Source of the DNA: an uncultured Clostridia bacterium
GTDB lineage: Bacteria; Bacillota; Clostridia; Oscillospirales; Acutalibacteraceae
DNA: 7,361 bases
Reading direction: 5' to 3'
NCBI GenBank assembly: GCA_947168785.1
Contig: CAMVNL010000101.1
Coordinates: forward strand, 1-7,361
Under the pieces are notes generated by a model, which was not told where the DNA came from, ran no database searches, and saw only the letters and a program-made list of their open reading frames with translations. This document shows positions 6,500-7,361 of the stretch, one piece after another. The position numbers and the translations under genes are program-made. The first letter of the stretch is position 1; every line of letters starts with the position of its first letter.

Positions 6500-7216
6500 A
6501 TGGAAAAACGACAGCAGCTCTATGAGGGCAAAGCGAAAAAGGTCTTTGCCACCGAGGATCCCGATTATCTCATTGTCCGCTATAAAGATGACGCGACCGC
6601 ATTCAACGGCGTCAAGCGCGGCACCATCGAGGGCAAGGGCGTCATCAACAACCGCATGAGCAATTATCTGATGCGCTACCTGGAGCGCGCGGATATCCCG
6701 ACCCATTTTGTCCGGGAACTCTCTGAGCGGGAGACACTGGTGAAAAGGGTCGAGATCGTCCCGTTGGAAGTGATCGTGCGCAACATCGCCGCGGGATCCT
6801 TTTCCCAGCGCTACGGCGTGGAGGAGGGAACGGCATTCGCCTCGCCCACGGTGGAATTCTCGTATAAAAACGACGCGCTGGGCGATCCGCTGATCAACAC
6901 GGACGGCGCGCTGGCACTGGGGCTGGCCGACCGGACGGAGCTGGCACTGATCCGGCAATATGCCCTGCGCATCAACCAGGAGCTCCGGAAGTTCTGGCGC
7001 AGCTGCGGCGTGACGCTGGTGGATTTCAAACTGGAATTTGGGCGCTTGCGGGACGGCACCGTCGTTCTGGCGGATGAGATCAGCCCCGATACCTGCCGCC
7101 TTTGGGACGCCGCCACGGGAGAAAAACTGGACAAGGACCGCTTCCGCCGGGACCTTGGCGGCGTGGAGGACGCCTATCGGGAGATCCTGCGCCGTATGGA
7201 GAGCCATGATGCATAA
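6500..7216 (+). CDS. purC: SAICAR synthetase (phosphoribosylaminoimidazole-succinocarboxamide synthase)
   Basis: Joins CAIR and aspartate with ATP to give SAICAR in IMP synthesis. At 238 residues it has the usual bacterial length. The N-terminal nucleotide-binding strand is LYEGKAKKVF (about 7-16). The first family signature is PLEVIVRNIAAGSF (88-101). The second is LVDFKLEFG (173-181), followed by LADEISPDTCRLWD with its metal- and substrate-binding acids. The gene is complete, and its last 11 bases overlap the start region of purF. Together with purF it belongs to a purine operon that continues beyond the window. Confidence 0.97.
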   Translation: MEKRQQLYEGKAKKVFATEDPDYLIVRYKDDATAFNGVKRGTIEGKGVINNRMSNYLMRYLERADIPTHFVRELSERETLVKRVEIVPLEVIVRNIAAGSFSQRYGVEEGTAFASPTVEFSYKNDALGDPLINTDGALALGLADRTELALIRQYALRINQELRKFWRSCGVTLVDFKLEFGRLRDGTVVLADEISPDTCRLWDAATGEKLDKDRFRRDLGGVEDAYREILRRMESHDA

Positions 7217-7361
7217 ACGCGCGCCCATTCGTGCCGAACACCACCTCCGGGAAGAGTGTGGTGTTTTCGGCGTTTTCTCAGCCCGTCGGCGGGATCTGGC
7301 TTCCCTCGTCTATTACGGCCTTTTTGCCCTGCAGCACCGGGGGCAGGAGAGCGCCGGGATC
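7206..7361 (+). CDS. purF: Amidophosphoribosyltransferase, N-terminal part only
   Basis: First committed enzyme of purine synthesis: glutamine plus PRPP gives phosphoribosylamine. Only 52 codons are inside the window and the frame is open at the edge. They contain EECGVFGVFS and YYGLFALQHRGQESAGI, the N-terminal nucleophile (Ntn) glutaminase start of PurF. The Cys of EECGVFG is the expected nucleophile. It sits 17 residues after the first ATG, which implies a removable propeptide, as in the Bacillus-type enzyme. There are two adjacent ATG codons (7206, 7209). GGAG at 7198-7201 is four bases from the first and seven from the second, so 7209 may be the true start. The overlap with purC suggests coupled translation. 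Confidence 0.93.
   Translation, partial: MMHKRAPIRAEHHLREECGVFGVFSARRRDLASLVYYGLFALQHRGQESAGI

Overview
The window looks like housekeeping chromosome from a GC-rich member of the Clostridia, most likely of the Oscillospiraceae/Ruminococcaceae type. That placement is inference. It rests on a type III glutamine synthetase next to an ammonium channel fused to a PII domain, on purine genes of Gram-positive style, on strong Shine-Dalgarno sequences and on GC-rich coding with AT-rich gaps. I see no mobile element, tRNA, rRNA, CRISPR array or phage gene.

Layout: guaA (GMP synthase) occupies the left end on the minus strand, and its last few codons lie outside the window. A 300-base AT-rich divergent control region (1493-1792) separates it from a plus-strand run: glnN (type III glutamine synthetase), an amt-PII fusion, nadE (ammonia-dependent NAD+ synthase), purC and the start of purF. 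The amt/nadE and purC/purF junctions touch or overlap and nadE/purC are 18 bases apart, so amt to purF reads as one operon. glnN is separated from amt by 142 structured bases and may feed into the same transcript.

The theme is nitrogen entry and spending. Amt-PII admits and senses ammonium, and the glutamine synthetase turns it into glutamine. NadE uses ammonia directly. PurF and GuaA, at the first and last ends of GMP synthesis, both spend glutamine, and PurC works in the middle of IMP synthesis.

The least ordinary parts are the non-coding stretches. Both divergent genes have a recognisable promoter followed by a leader hairpin with a U-tract, so both look attenuated. The glnN terminator has a mutually exclusive hairpin whose six-base loop matches the A1/G4 pattern of ANTAR-protein RNA targets. 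The glnN-amt gap holds a terminator facing the wrong way, and a pair of mutually exclusive hairpins that could expose or hide the amt ribosome binding site. I did not find a clearly new protein system. The regulatory RNA is the part worth testing.
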